Positions 14,988 to 22,690 of a stretch of 32,478 nucleotides of DNA are shown in pieces; position 1 is the first letter of the stretch; each line of letters opens with the position of its first letter. The stretch lies in contig JAHHUC010000017.1 in the NCBI GenBank assembly GCA_020024215.1, forward strand, positions 1 to 32,478. The letters are read 5' to 3'. The stretch comes from Oscillospiraceae bacterium. Lineage in GTDB: Bacteria > Bacillota > Clostridia > Oscillospirales > Ruminococcaceae. The notes below the pieces were generated by a model, which saw only the letters and a list, made by a program, of their open reading frames with translations, was not told the DNA's origin and did not search any database. The translations under genes were made by a program, and so were the position numbers.

Positions 14988-15830
14988 ATGAAAAATATAA
15001 CCTTTGACATGGTAAAGGCCCTTATTCCCAAAAGAGCGCCGGATAGCCATAAGGGTGATTACGGCAAGGTGCTGGCAGTTTGCGGCTGTTCCTTTTACAG
15101 AGGCGCTGCTGCTCTTTCTGTTTCCGGTGCTTTGAAGGTCGGGGCAGGAATTGTAGCTCTTGCCAGCGAGGAATGTGTGATAGAAAGCATAGCTGCACTT
15201 ATTCCGGAGGCAATATTCATCCCGCTTCCCAATGATTCTCTGGTTCTAAAAAGAGCTGCCCAATATGATTGTGTGCTTTTAGGCTGCGGTCTTATGGAGG
15301 GCAACGAAACACTTTTGAATGTAAGGCGTATTCTCTCTGCATCCTTTAAAACTGTTGTTTTGGATGCAGGCGCACTTATGAGCTGCAAGAAGGAGCCACA
15401 GCTTCTTAAAACAGAAACCAAACGCATAATAATAACCCCACACATGGGAGAAATGGCAGGGCTTATAGGCAGGGATGTTTCCTATGTAAAGGAAAATGCA
15501 CAGCAGATAGCCCAAAGCTTTGCTGTGGAATATAAGCTGACTGTGGTGCTAAAGGGTCACAGAACCATAATAGCCTCTCCCGACGGAGAGCTTTTTGTGA
15601 ATACCACCGGAAATCCGGGGCTTGCCAAGGGCGGAAGCGGAGATGTTTTGTCAGGCATGATAGCCGGATTTGCTTCACAGGGGCTGACACCCTTAAAAAG
15701 CTCTCAGGCAGCGGTATTTCTCCACGGCTTTGCAGCTGATTTAACAGCTCAAAGAAGATCCATGCAGGCCATGCTGCCGCACCAGCTTTTGGAATCGCTG
15801 GAGGAAGTATTTTTAAAAATAACTAATTAA
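14988..15830 (+). CDS. nnrD: ADP/ATP-dependent NAD(P)H-hydrate dehydratase
   Basis: 280 residues, a ribokinase-fold repair enzyme that turns damaged NAD(P)H hydrates back to NAD(P)H. It corresponds to the C-terminal half of E. coli NnrR/YjeF; the epimerase half is absent here. Family marks are HKGDYGKVLAVCG near the start, GAAALSVSGALKVGAG, LDAGAL, IITPHMGEMAGLIG, VLKGHRTIIASPDG and the nucleotide/catalytic GNPGLAKGGSGDVLSGMIAG. GGAGGTGA precedes the ATG. It heads an operon with a small membrane protein and an M29 aminopeptidase (gaps 12 and 21 bases). Confidence 0.95.
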   Translation: MKNITFDMVKALIPKRAPDSHKGDYGKVLAVCGCSFYRGAAALSVSGALKVGAGIVALASEECVIESIAALIPEAIFIPLPNDSLVLKRAAQYDCVLLGCGLMEGNETLLNVRRILSASFKTVVLDAGALMSCKKEPQLLKTETKRIIITPHMGEMAGLIGRDVSYVKENAQQIAQSFAVEYKLTVVLKGHRTIIASPDGELFVNTTGNPGLAKGGSGDVLSGMIAGFASQGLTPLKSSQAAVFLHGFAADLTAQRRSMQAMLPHQLLESLEEVFLKITN

Positions 15831-15842
15831 AGGAAATTTCAG

Positions 15843-16160
15843 ATGAAAAAGATATTTTACTATCTGCCTGCTGTTGTGTCCGTTGTCTATTGGACCGCAA
15901 ATGCCTTTGCCAATTCCGGCATCAGCCTGCAATATTGGCTCATACGTCCGCTTTTATTTCTATTATCGGCTCTTTTGCTTTCTATGGGACATATAAAAGG
16001 GGCTGTTCTGGGACTTTTGCCCACAATAGATTTGCTTTATGCAAGCGCAATAAAAATTGATGAGGGCATAGATGCAGGGCTTATACTCTCCATTCTGGGA
16101 GTGATATTCTATACATACTGCATATTTTATATATTAAAAGAGAGACGCAAAAACAATTAA
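15843..16160 (+). CDS. Small four-helix membrane protein of unknown function
   Basis: 105 residues, almost entirely hydrophobic, with about four helices (residues roughly 5-22, 28-48, 52-70, 78-98) and a basic C-terminus (LKERRKNN). An AAAGGAA site lies before the ATG. It is translationally close to nnrD (12-base gap). I do not recognise the family. Its layout and several positions of the second half resemble the minus-strand 107-residue protein at 22194-22517, suggesting two distant members of one family. Confidence 0.75.
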   Translation: MKKIFYYLPAVVSVVYWTANAFANSGISLQYWLIRPLLFLLSALLLSMGHIKGAVLGLLPTIDLLYASAIKIDEGIDAGLILSILGVIFYTYCIFYILKERRKNN

Positions 16161-16181
16161 AATAAAAAGGGAGGAATATAA

Positions 16182-17411
16182 TTGAAAAAAGAACTGCTTC
16201 AAAAATACGCCAGAGCCATAGCCGTCATAGGTGCAAATCCTCAAAAGGGACAGCCGGTTATGCTGTTTGCTCAGGTGGAACAGTGGGAATTTGCAAACAT
16301 GGTCACTGAGGAGCTTTACAAAGCGGGCGCAGGCAGCATTTACTTAAAGTGGGAAAGCCAGAAAAACAGCGTTTTAAAGTACATCTATGAGGATGAGGAC
16401 ACATTGAGCTGTGTGCATAAATATGAGGAGGCACAGTGGCAGGAGATGGTGGACACTCTCCCCTGCCGTGTTTTTTTGGATTCTGAGGACCCGGACGGGC
16501 TCAAGCAGGCGCCTATGAAAAAGGTTCAGAGTGTCAACCAGAAAAGGCAGAAGGTCTATAAGCCGTACAGCGATGCCATTGACAATCTTCATCAATGGGT
16601 GATTGCAGCTGTGCCGTCAAAGGAATGGGCCAAAAAGGTATTCCCTAAAGAAAGCGAGGCTGATGCCATAGAGCACCTTTGGAAAGAGATTCTTTCTGCC
16701 TGCCATATAGATGAGCAGAGCGACCCTGCTGAAAGATGGAAAGAGCACAATCAAACGCTTAAATCCAACGCAGAGAAGATGACCGATTACAATTTCCAAT
16801 ATCTTACCTATAAAAGCCCAAACGGCACCGATTTCAGATGCTCTCTGCTGCCTGACGGAATTTGGTGTGCAGGAAGCGCCAAAACAAAGGCAGGAGTAGT
16901 CTTTTCCCCAAATCTTCCCACAGAGGAGGTGTTCACCTCACCCCTGAGAGGTCAGTGTGAGGGAACCTTGGTTGCCACAATGCCCCTCTCCTATATGGGA
17001 AATCTTATAGAAAACTTTTCCATAACCTTCAAGGACGGAAGGGCTGTCTCCTGCAAGGCTGAAAAGGGCCAGGAGATATTGGAAAAGATGATCTCTATGG
17101 ATGAAAATGCCGGCTATCTGGGAGAGCTGGCACTGGTTCCGGTGGATTCCCCCATATCCAAATCAGGCGTGCTTTTCTACACCACCCTCTTTGATGAAAA
17201 TGCTGCCTGCCATGCGGCATTGGGTGCAGGCTTCAAAGAGTGCGTAAGGGATTTTGAAAAATACAATGACAAGGAGCTTTTTCAAAAGGGCATAAATGAT
17301 TCTATAATCCATGTGGATTTTATGATAGGCTGCGACACATTGGAAATTACAGGCCACACAAATGACGGAAGGGATATAGTGGTATTTAAAAACGGCAGCT
17401 GGGCAATATAG
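16182..17411 (+). CDS. M29-family aminopeptidase (AmpS/AmpII type)
   Basis: 409 residues, normal for M29 metallo-aminopeptidases, cytoplasmic enzymes with two metal ions. Visible marks are an N-terminal MLFAQVEQWEFANMVTEELY segment and LPTEEVFTSP carrying the first metal Glu. GYLGELALVP carries a second Glu, FYTTLFDENAACHAALG the metal His, and IHVDFMIG the His-x-Asp pair, followed by the characteristic end GRDIVVFKNGSWAI. The TTG start has a GGGAGGA site. It is the third gene of the nnrD operon and ends at a strong terminator. With the M18 enzyme next door, two unrelated aminopeptidases sit side by side, on opposite strands. Confidence 0.93.
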   Translation: MKKELLQKYARAIAVIGANPQKGQPVMLFAQVEQWEFANMVTEELYKAGAGSIYLKWESQKNSVLKYIYEDEDTLSCVHKYEEAQWQEMVDTLPCRVFLDSEDPDGLKQAPMKKVQSVNQKRQKVYKPYSDAIDNLHQWVIAAVPSKEWAKKVFPKESEADAIEHLWKEILSACHIDEQSDPAERWKEHNQTLKSNAEKMTDYNFQYLTYKSPNGTDFRCSLLPDGIWCAGSAKTKAGVVFSPNLPTEEVFTSPLRGQCEGTLVATMPLSYMGNLIENFSITFKDGRAVSCKAEKGQEILEKMISMDENAGYLGELALVPVDSPISKSGVLFYTTLFDENAACHAALGAGFKECVRDFEKYNDKELFQKGINDSIIHVDFMIGCDTLEITGHTNDGRDIVVFKNGSWAI

Positions 17412-17418
17412 CAGTTTT

Positions 17419-17462
17419 AAAAGAAAGCTTAAAGCAAAAAAGTCTTTGAGCTTTCTTTTTTT
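17419..17462 (+). terminator. Terminator of the nnrD-M29 operon
   Basis: A 16-bp stem (AAAGAAAGCTTAAAG with CTTTGAGCTTTCTTT, one G-T pair) and a 9-base loop, running into TTTT and TTAT. Confidence 0.88.
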
Positions 17463-17519
17463 ATATGCCGACATGCTTATAAATTTATTTTTATGGGCAT
17501 ACTCAGCAAAGGTGATTTT

Positions 17520-19193
17520 ATGTATAAAAGACTTTGCATCTGCTTTTTTGCCTTCACATTTATTTTTTCCTCCCTCATTTCCAGAATTTTTTCCATAATT
17601 CAAAATGAGGACTATAAAAAATGTGCCTTGCAGCAATCCAGCATGGTTTTAAATGTAATGAGCTCAAGGGGCACAATTTATGACAGAAATTTCAAACGGC
17701 TTGTAAATGAGGAATACAGCTATGTGGCAGCTGTCAATCCCAACAACTTTTCAGCTGACGCACTTTTTAAAAACACTCCCCTAAGCATGCATGAAAAAAT
17801 AGGGGAAAAGCTCTCTGAGCATACTCCCTTTTCCATAGAGGTTCCCAATGACAATATATATTCATACGGAATAGATATTTTTGAAGTGCCTAAAAGATAT
17901 AAGGATGAGCAGACCGCTCTTCATATAATCGGTCAGACCAATTATGACCGACAGGAAGGCACATCAGGTCTGGAAAAAAGCTATGACAGCCTGCTTAAAG
18001 CCAGCAGCGGCTTTATAGATTTAAAATATTCCTCCAACGCCTTCAATCACTCGCTCAAAGAGGATGCACCGCAGATTTTTGACAGCTCGGAAAAAATAAA
18101 CGGCGGAATTGTCACAACTTTGGATAAGGACATCCAAAAAATTGCAGAGAGCGCCGGCAGCTCTATGAAAAAGGGCGCAATAGTTGTTATGGACCCCTTT
18201 AACGGGGATATTCTGGCATCTGCAAGCTTTCCCTCATATAATCCCAACAAGCCCCAAAAAAGCCTTGATGACCCTTTAAAGCCGTTTATAAACAGAGCCT
18301 TTTACCCCTTTGCCGTAGGCTCCACATTTAAGCTTTTGACTGCTGCAACGGCACTGGAAGAGGGCATCTCTCCCGATTTTACCCACAACTGCAAGGGATA
18401 TATAAAGGTTGGCAGCAACACCTTCAGATGTCACAATTTAAACGGCCACAAAACGCTCAACATGGAGGATGCCATAAAAAAATCCTGCAACCCCTATTTC
18501 ATAAACCTTTCCCAAAATATAAACGGGCAGAGCCTGCTTTATAAGGCAAAGCTTTTGGGAATTGGGGAGGCACGTGAGCTGGCGCCTGATTTTTCCACAC
18601 TTGCCGGCAGCCTTCCGAATGAAAACGACCTCTTTGCACCTGAGGCACTTGCCAATTTTTCCTTCGGACAGGGCAGACTTACTGCCACGCCTATTGACAT
18701 TGCTGTTTTGATTTCCTCCTTTGTCAACAGCGGCAAGGGGGTTATACCAAGGCTTATAGAGGGCTCCACAGATGACGGAGCAAGCTTTTTAAGCCACAGC
18801 GTCAGATATGAGCCAAAGGATGTGATACACCCCTTGGCAGCAAAAAAAATCAGCCAGATGATGGTATCTGTTGTAGAAGAAGGCTCGGGCAAAAAGGCAA
18901 AGCCCCAACATTTAGGCGCAGGGGGCAAAACCGCATCTGCCCAGAGCGGACAGTTTGAAGAAAACGGCGAGGAAATAGTCCATGCCTGGTTTTCAGGCTT
19001 CTATCCTGCCGAAAATCCAAAATTTACTATTGTTGTGCTCTGCGAGGGAGCTTTTTCCGGAGGGGATACCGCCGCACCCATATTCAAAGAAATATGCGAC
19101 GGAATTTATAATTTAAAGGGAGAGGAGTATTTTGAAAATACAAAACCCCAGAGCATAACTGCGCCCAAAGAAAAAGACAGCAAAGGAGAATAA
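17520..19193 (+). CDS. Class B penicillin-binding protein (transpeptidase)
   Basis: 557 residues. The ATG at 17520 (AAAGGTGA site 5 bases upstream) is preferred over 17493. There is a single N-terminal membrane anchor (residues about 4-26), the class B dimerisation-domain signature SSRGTIYDRN (48-57), and the HIIGQTNYDRQEGTSGLEKSYD region. The transpeptidase domain has the active-site STFK at 268-271, the SCN triad at 322-324 and KTA at 470-472 in place of the usual KTG. It cross-links peptidoglycan outside the membrane. With no FtsI-type PASTA domains and no mur genes nearby, its role (elongation, division or spore cortex) is open. It is monocistronic and converges on the 19210 gene. Confidence 0.92.
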   Translation: MYKRLCICFFAFTFIFSSLISRIFSIIQNEDYKKCALQQSSMVLNVMSSRGTIYDRNFKRLVNEEYSYVAAVNPNNFSADALFKNTPLSMHEKIGEKLSEHTPFSIEVPNDNIYSYGIDIFEVPKRYKDEQTALHIIGQTNYDRQEGTSGLEKSYDSLLKASSGFIDLKYSSNAFNHSLKEDAPQIFDSSEKINGGIVTTLDKDIQKIAESAGSSMKKGAIVVMDPFNGDILASASFPSYNPNKPQKSLDDPLKPFINRAFYPFAVGSTFKLLTAATALEEGISPDFTHNCKGYIKVGSNTFRCHNLNGHKTLNMEDAIKKSCNPYFINLSQNINGQSLLYKAKLLGIGEARELAPDFSTLAGSLPNENDLFAPEALANFSFGQGRLTATPIDIAVLISSFVNSGKGVIPRLIEGSTDDGASFLSHSVRYEPKDVIHPLAAKKISQMMVSVVEEGSGKKAKPQHLGAGGKTASAQSGQFEENGEEIVHAWFSGFYPAENPKFTIVVLCEGAFSGGDTAAPIFKEICDGIYNLKGEEYFENTKPQSITAPKEKDSKGE

Positions 19194-19209
19194 TTTCTGA
19201 GCTTTTTTG

Positions 19210-20037
19210 TTACGGCACCTTGTTTATGGCAAAATAATAAACTGCATCTTTGCAGGTGCTGTCCTTTTCACCCCATGATGCTTTTACCTCGTAAAGGTAT
19301 TTGCCATCTTTGATGTTAAAGAAATTGCCGGTCATTTCAACTGTACCTGCCATCTCCTTGCTTTCAAGATCATATGCTGTCAAAGAGGAAATTCTGTCAG
19401 GCTGGATTTTAAACCTCAATTCACCTGTAAATGAAGCTGTATCCAGCATTGGAATTTCGCCTTGATTATTTAAGTATTCAGACAAATCAAATTCCGAACT
19501 ATTTGTCTCAGCAAGGCCTTCCTCAAAATATGATGCTCTCCTCTGCCATTTATAGCGTCCCAGATCCGTAGAAATGCATGTATTATCCGAAATTACATCC
19601 ATATCCGGCGGATTTTCCAAAAGTGCAATATCCTGTTTTTTCTCCAAAAGCTCGTTTGCAAAGTCGGCAAGCTCTGCCGTCTCACTGTATTTGCACCTGT
19701 AACCCTGACCATCTATTATTAGGTAATCACCAAAGGGCATAACGGAAATTTCTTTCCCATCCTTCAAAAACAGCGTAAATTTAACAGCTTGACCTGAACT
19801 GTCTCTCCATGAATTATCCTTTTTGTAGATTATTGTATTATTTAAACATTCTGTAAGATATTTTGTATCCTTGACCTCCAAAACTATATCAGGAGGTGCC
19901 AGCTTGACCTTGGCAAACACAATATCATCTGCAAAAAGCTTTTTAAAGGGACGGCTTCCAAAAGGCACAAAAGAAAGCATTAAGACACATAAAATTACAA
20001 ATGCCGGAATAATAATTTTTCTGAAGCTTTTTCTCAT
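19210..20037 (-). CDS. Membrane-anchored extracytoplasmic protein, unknown function
   Basis: 275 residues. A basic N-terminus and one hydrophobic segment (IIIPAFVILCVLMLSFVPFG, residues 8-27) act as anchor or signal. The remainder is a polar, presumably extracytoplasmic domain with a strand-rich pattern (APPDIVLEVKDTKYLTE, KFTLFLKDGKEISVMPFGDY, LIIDGQGYRCKY). The second half ends with alternating beta-like segments and NKVP. I do not recognise the family. A GGAAAGGAAG ribosome site precedes the ATG. It is separated from the upstream lipoprotein gene by a terminator, so it is a separate unit. Confidence 0.75.
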   Translation of the reverse strand: MRKSFRKIIIPAFVILCVLMLSFVPFGSRPFKKLFADDIVFAKVKLAPPDIVLEVKDTKYLTECLNNTIIYKKDNSWRDSSGQAVKFTLFLKDGKEISVMPFGDYLIIDGQGYRCKYSETAELADFANELLEKKQDIALLENPPDMDVISDNTCISTDLGRYKWQRRASYFEEGLAETNSSEFDLSEYLNNQGEIPMLDTASFTGELRFKIQPDRISSLTAYDLESKEMAGTVEMTGNFFNIKDGKYLYEVKASWGEKDSTCKDAVYYFAINKVP

Positions 20038-20141
20038 TGAAAATCTTCCTTTCCAAATTACTTTACATCATACCCTTGCCTGAAATTCCTATATAACCTA
20101 TAAGTGTTGTTCTGCCTTAAAATTACTGCAAAATTTCCGAT

Positions 20142-20169
20142 AAAAAAGCGGCAGGCTTTCTGCCTGCCG
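20142..20169 (-). terminator. Terminator of the SGNH hydrolase-DUF4358 operon
   Basis: A perfect CGGCAGGC/GCCTGCCG stem with a 5-base loop. On the minus strand it is followed by six T after GC, and lies about 20 bases after the DUF4358 stop. Confidence 0.88.
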
Positions 20170-20187
20170 TCAAAGAACCAAATAATT

Positions 20188-20673
20188 CTACTTTTCAGTT
20201 ACAAATTCTGAAACTATGTTTTCAACCTCGGAGGAATCAATTCCAACCACCATGATAACATTGTTTCCCACTATCTTTACAGATGTCATGGAGCCATTGA
20301 GCTTCTCATATTCCTCAGGAATATAATCCTTATAGCTTTCCTTCTGCTCATCAAGTCTCTTGTTTACCACTTCCTTAGCCTTTTCCTCTGCGTCGGAATT
20401 TTCCAATTCCAGCACGCACACCTCGTTGGAGGTAGACCTTGTTCCGGAAACATAAACAGTTGCCTTTTTAAGTCCCTCAAAGGGAACGCCGTAAAAATCT
20501 CCCAGCTTTTCATCAGAAAGCTCCACCATGTCATCTGTCTGCTTCAAAGTCTCCACAACCTTGGAAGTAAAGCCTGCTGCATCCAGCTTTACATTTGACT
20601 TGCCGTCGCTGCCTGAGCCGCAGCCTGCCAGAAGAAGAGAGAGGGAAAGTACCGCTGCCAATATTTTTTTCAT
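20188..20673 (-). CDS. DUF4358-family lipoprotein
   Basis: 161 residues. It has a lipoprotein signal with lipobox LLAGC (Cys18) and a short Gly/Ser linker. A small domain follows with the DUF4358 pattern: a leading FTSKVVETLKQTDDMVELSD, then FYGVPFEGLKKATVYVSGTR, a helix rich in Lys/Glu (AEEKAKEVVNKRLDEQKESY), DYIPEEYEKL and the closing VKIVGNNVIMVVG. Function unknown. The gene lies 10 bases after an SGNH hydrolase gene; pairing of DUF4358 lipoproteins with SGNH/acyl-transfer genes is common in Clostridia and suggests work on envelope polysaccharide acylation. Confidence 0.82.
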   Translation of the reverse strand: MKKILAAVLSLSLLLAGCGSGSDGKSNVKLDAAGFTSKVVETLKQTDDMVELSDEKLGDFYGVPFEGLKKATVYVSGTRSTSNEVCVLELENSDAEEKAKEVVNKRLDEQKESYKDYIPEEYEKLNGSMTSVKIVGNNVIMVVGIDSSEVENIVSEFVTEK

Positions 20674-20683
20674 TTCAAATCAC

Positions 20684-21559
20684 CTAATCCTTTTTGTTTT
20701 CAGCAGTATGAGCTTTAAGGTAATCAAACCACAAGGAGTACTGCTCAACTCCTATATGGACACCATCACGGGTATATTCTGCCGGCATTGCCCCATTTTC
20801 ATCCTTAAAAACTGATGCCACATCCAAATAATAATATCCGTTCTTTTCAGAAAGCTCTTTAAGCTTGCTGTTATAATCGTCTATCCATTCATTTTTTAAT
20901 TCCTTGTGATACTTTTCCTTATATTTTGCTTCGTTTACAGGAAGGACAGACTGAACATAAATAGTGCTGTTTGGATTTTCCTTGGCGATTGTTTCAATAA
21001 AGGCTGTAAAGGGCTCTATCAGCTTTCCGTTATAGTTTCCCATTGAGTTTCCGCCCAGCATGACATAAATCTTTCCGGCGGGCTTGCGCTTCAAGGCCTC
21101 TGAAATTGTGATATTTTCATTCCCCTCTTCAATAAAGGAATTGTTTAAAATTCCTGTCACGCCCAAGCCGTTTTTTGCATATACCCTTGCATTGCTCATA
21201 ATGTCATACAGGCTTATGCCCGTTGTGATGGAATCTCCTATAAACACTGCATCATCAAAATAATCGCTTCTCACTCTGTTGGTGTCATACTCCTTGCCCT
21301 CCTCATCCTTCATGGGAAGTGACATGGGCTTAGGCGGCACAACCGGCATTTCAGCATTATCTTCAAAGATTCGGACAGGTCCCGTCAAAAGCTTTTCATC
21401 AAAGACAACCTTCTTTTCCTCAGGAAGAGCAGGCATCAAAAGCTGCCAGACCAAGGACAAAAGGGCGGATGACAAAAGCATTGCCGATATCACAAAAAAG
21501 CACATTGCAAAGGGATTGGTGCGCTTTTTCTTTTTTCTTATCACTTTTTTACTTTCCAA
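20684..21559 (-). CDS. Membrane-anchored SGNH/GDSL hydrolase
   Basis: 291 residues from a TTG at 21559, chosen because GGAGG lies 7 bases upstream; an earlier in-frame TTG overlaps that site. A basic stretch (KKVIRKKKKRTNP) precedes one membrane helix (AMCFFVISAMLLSSALLSLV), so the catalytic domain is outside. SGNH blocks: block I FIGDSITTGI (Ser nucleophile), the block II-region glycine in KNGLGVTG, block III MLGGNSMGNYN, and block V DGVHIGVEQY with the Asp-x-x-His pair. It likely removes or transfers acyl groups on surface glycans. Operon with the DUF4358 lipoprotein gene. Confidence 0.88.
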   Translation of the reverse strand: MESKKVIRKKKKRTNPFAMCFFVISAMLLSSALLSLVWQLLMPALPEEKKVVFDEKLLTGPVRIFEDNAEMPVVPPKPMSLPMKDEEGKEYDTNRVRSDYFDDAVFIGDSITTGISLYDIMSNARVYAKNGLGVTGILNNSFIEEGNENITISEALKRKPAGKIYVMLGGNSMGNYNGKLIEPFTAFIETIAKENPNSTIYVQSVLPVNEAKYKEKYHKELKNEWIDDYNSKLKELSEKNGYYYLDVASVFKDENGAMPAEYTRDGVHIGVEQYSLWFDYLKAHTAENKKD

Positions 21560-21591
21560 AGGGCCTTCCTCCAACCAGAATAACTTTTTAT

Positions 21592-21620
21592 ATTATACTA
21601 CACACCTTTTGACTTTGCAA
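21592..21620 (-). promoter_or_regulatory. Promoter for the SGNH-DUF4358 operon
   Basis: On the minus strand TTGCAA, 17 bases, TATAAT, about 35 bases before the TTG start. Confidence 0.6.
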
Positions 21621-21772
21621 AAGGAATTGTAAGATAAATTTTGTATTTTTCGTTAAATTTGAACTAATCCTTTAAAAATGAACAAATCTCATCATATTTT
21701 TGCAAATCAAAATAGCTGCTTTGAGAACAGCATAGGCTGATTTTACAGCTGTATACGAAAAGTTATAAACCG

Positions 21773-21842
21773 TTTCAACATAGTTTTCAACATGATATTC
21801 TTAAATCTGCATTTCAACTGTTGAATAGTCCTGTTTTTCAAC
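21773..21842. repeat. Four copies of TTTCAAC in a gene-free gap
   Basis: TTTCAAC occurs at 21773-21779, 21785-21791, 21812-21818 and 21836-21842, with TTGAA just after the third. The surrounding gap (21621-21996) has no convincing gene; the 74-codon minus-strand frame across it has no ribosome site or family look. The repeats may be regulator sites or part of an unannotated RNA. Confidence 0.4.
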
Positions 21843-21917
21843 CTGCATTTTCTGACAGCTTCTGTCAGTTTTACAAATGGTATTTTATAATATTTCATTA
21901 TTTGCACAATGTCCTCA

Positions 21918-21953
21918 AAAAATGCAGGATTTACATAAGAATCCTGCATTTTT
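21918..21953. terminator. Perfect 14-bp hairpin, bidirectional-terminator form
   Basis: AAAAATGCAGGATT and AATCCTGCATTTTT pair perfectly around 8 bases. Flanking A and T runs make it look like a terminator on either strand. On the plus strand it would end a transcript coming from the TTTCAAC-repeat gap; no gene that needs it is evident. Confidence 0.6.
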
Positions 21954-21996
21954 GCTGTTTTCTGCACTTAAGGCTAAATATATCATCAAATTCTGC

Positions 21997-22025
21997 TTGA
22001 CAAACTATACTTTATAATATATAAT
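21997..22025 (+). promoter_or_regulatory. Promoter of tRNA-Thr
   Basis: A perfect TTGACA, 17 bases, then a perfect TATAAT, about 20 bases before the tRNA. Confidence 0.88.
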
Positions 22026-22046
22026 TATCAATGCTGTAAGAAATAA

Positions 22047-22122
22047 GCTGATATGGCTCAGCAGGCAGAGCACGTCCTTGGTAAGGACGAGGTCATCGGT
22101 TCGAATCCGATTATCAGCTCCA
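22047..22122 (+). tRNA. tRNA-Thr (anticodon GGT)
   Basis: 76 bases with encoded CCA (22120-22122). The acceptor stem GCTGATA/TATCAGC is perfect. The D arm contains TGGCTCAGCAGGCAGAGCA, the anticodon stem is CGTCC/GGACG with loop TTGGTAA (anticodon GGT at 22080-22082, reading ACC and ACU), and the T arm has the standard GGTTCGAATCC. It stands alone between its own promoter and terminator. Confidence 0.97.
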
Positions 22123-22158
22123 AAAGCGTCGATTGAAATTATCAATCGACGCTTTTTT
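22123..22158 (+). terminator. Terminator of tRNA-Thr
   Basis: AAAGCGTCGATTGA pairs perfectly with TCAATCGACGCTTT around a 5-base loop, followed by T's, directly after the CCA end. Confidence 0.9.
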
Positions 22159-22193
22159 GTTTTTAGCTGTGTTAAGCTCCAATTTAACACAGC

Positions 22194-22517
22194 TTATTTA
22201 TTTGAAAGCTTAAAGCAGACAAATCCGCATACAGCAAAATATGCACAGAATATGATGCCGACAAGGCTTTCGCTTATGACCTGCCCTGTATATTGATTTC
22301 CCATGTATATGAGAATTCCACCTACGATAAATCCGCAGACACAGCCATACCACCTGCCCTTTAGCATGAGCACAGCAGATGCAAAAAGCAGAAAACAAAA
22401 GACCCACGCAATCTGGTCTATGCTGTTTAAGCTCACTGATATTGCTATTGCTCCATAAAAAAATATGCTGACTGCAAAAGGCAGAAAATACAGCACATAC
22501 GCACATATTTTTTTCAT
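22194..22517 (-). CDS. Small four-helix membrane protein of unknown function
   Basis: 107 residues. The ATG at 22517 follows AAGGGTGG; an in-frame GTG three codons earlier lies within that site. About four hydrophobic helices are seen, with charged residues between the second and third (LKGRWYG) and a short lysine-containing C-terminus (FKLSNK). The second half aligns by eye with the protein at 15843-16160 (LLF-SA-L-LKG/MGHIKG, LVGIIFCAYF/ILGVIFYTYC). Family unknown; it is monocistronic. Confidence 0.7.
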   Translation of the reverse strand: MKKICAYVLYFLPFAVSIFFYGAIAISVSLNSIDQIAWVFCFLLFASAVLMLKGRWYGCVCGFIVGGILIYMGNQYTGQVISESLVGIIFCAYFAVCGFVCFKLSNK

Positions 22518-22620
22518 AAAATCCACCCTTCATACACATTTTTTGACAAATCAGCCTTACGGCAAATCACCATATAGATTACAGTCAAAAAAATTGAATA
22601 TCCGGCTTATTTAAAAATTT

Positions 22621-22654
22621 AAGGGCAGTATCATACATTTGCGATACTGCCCTT
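22621..22654 (-). terminator. Terminator of hppA
   Basis: AAGGGCAGTATC and GATACTGCCCTT form a perfect 12-bp stem with a 10-base loop. It is followed on the minus strand by AAATTTTTAAA, about 35 bases after the hppA stop. Confidence 0.8.
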
Positions 22655-22690
22655 TTACAGCCCCTCTTAAAAGAGTGATGTGATTTTAAA

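Noticed and set aside
21743..21967. 74-codon minus-strand frame near the tRNA
   Set aside because: No ribosome site; the start lies inside the terminator hairpin; no recognisable domain, only AT-driven Lys/Arg content.
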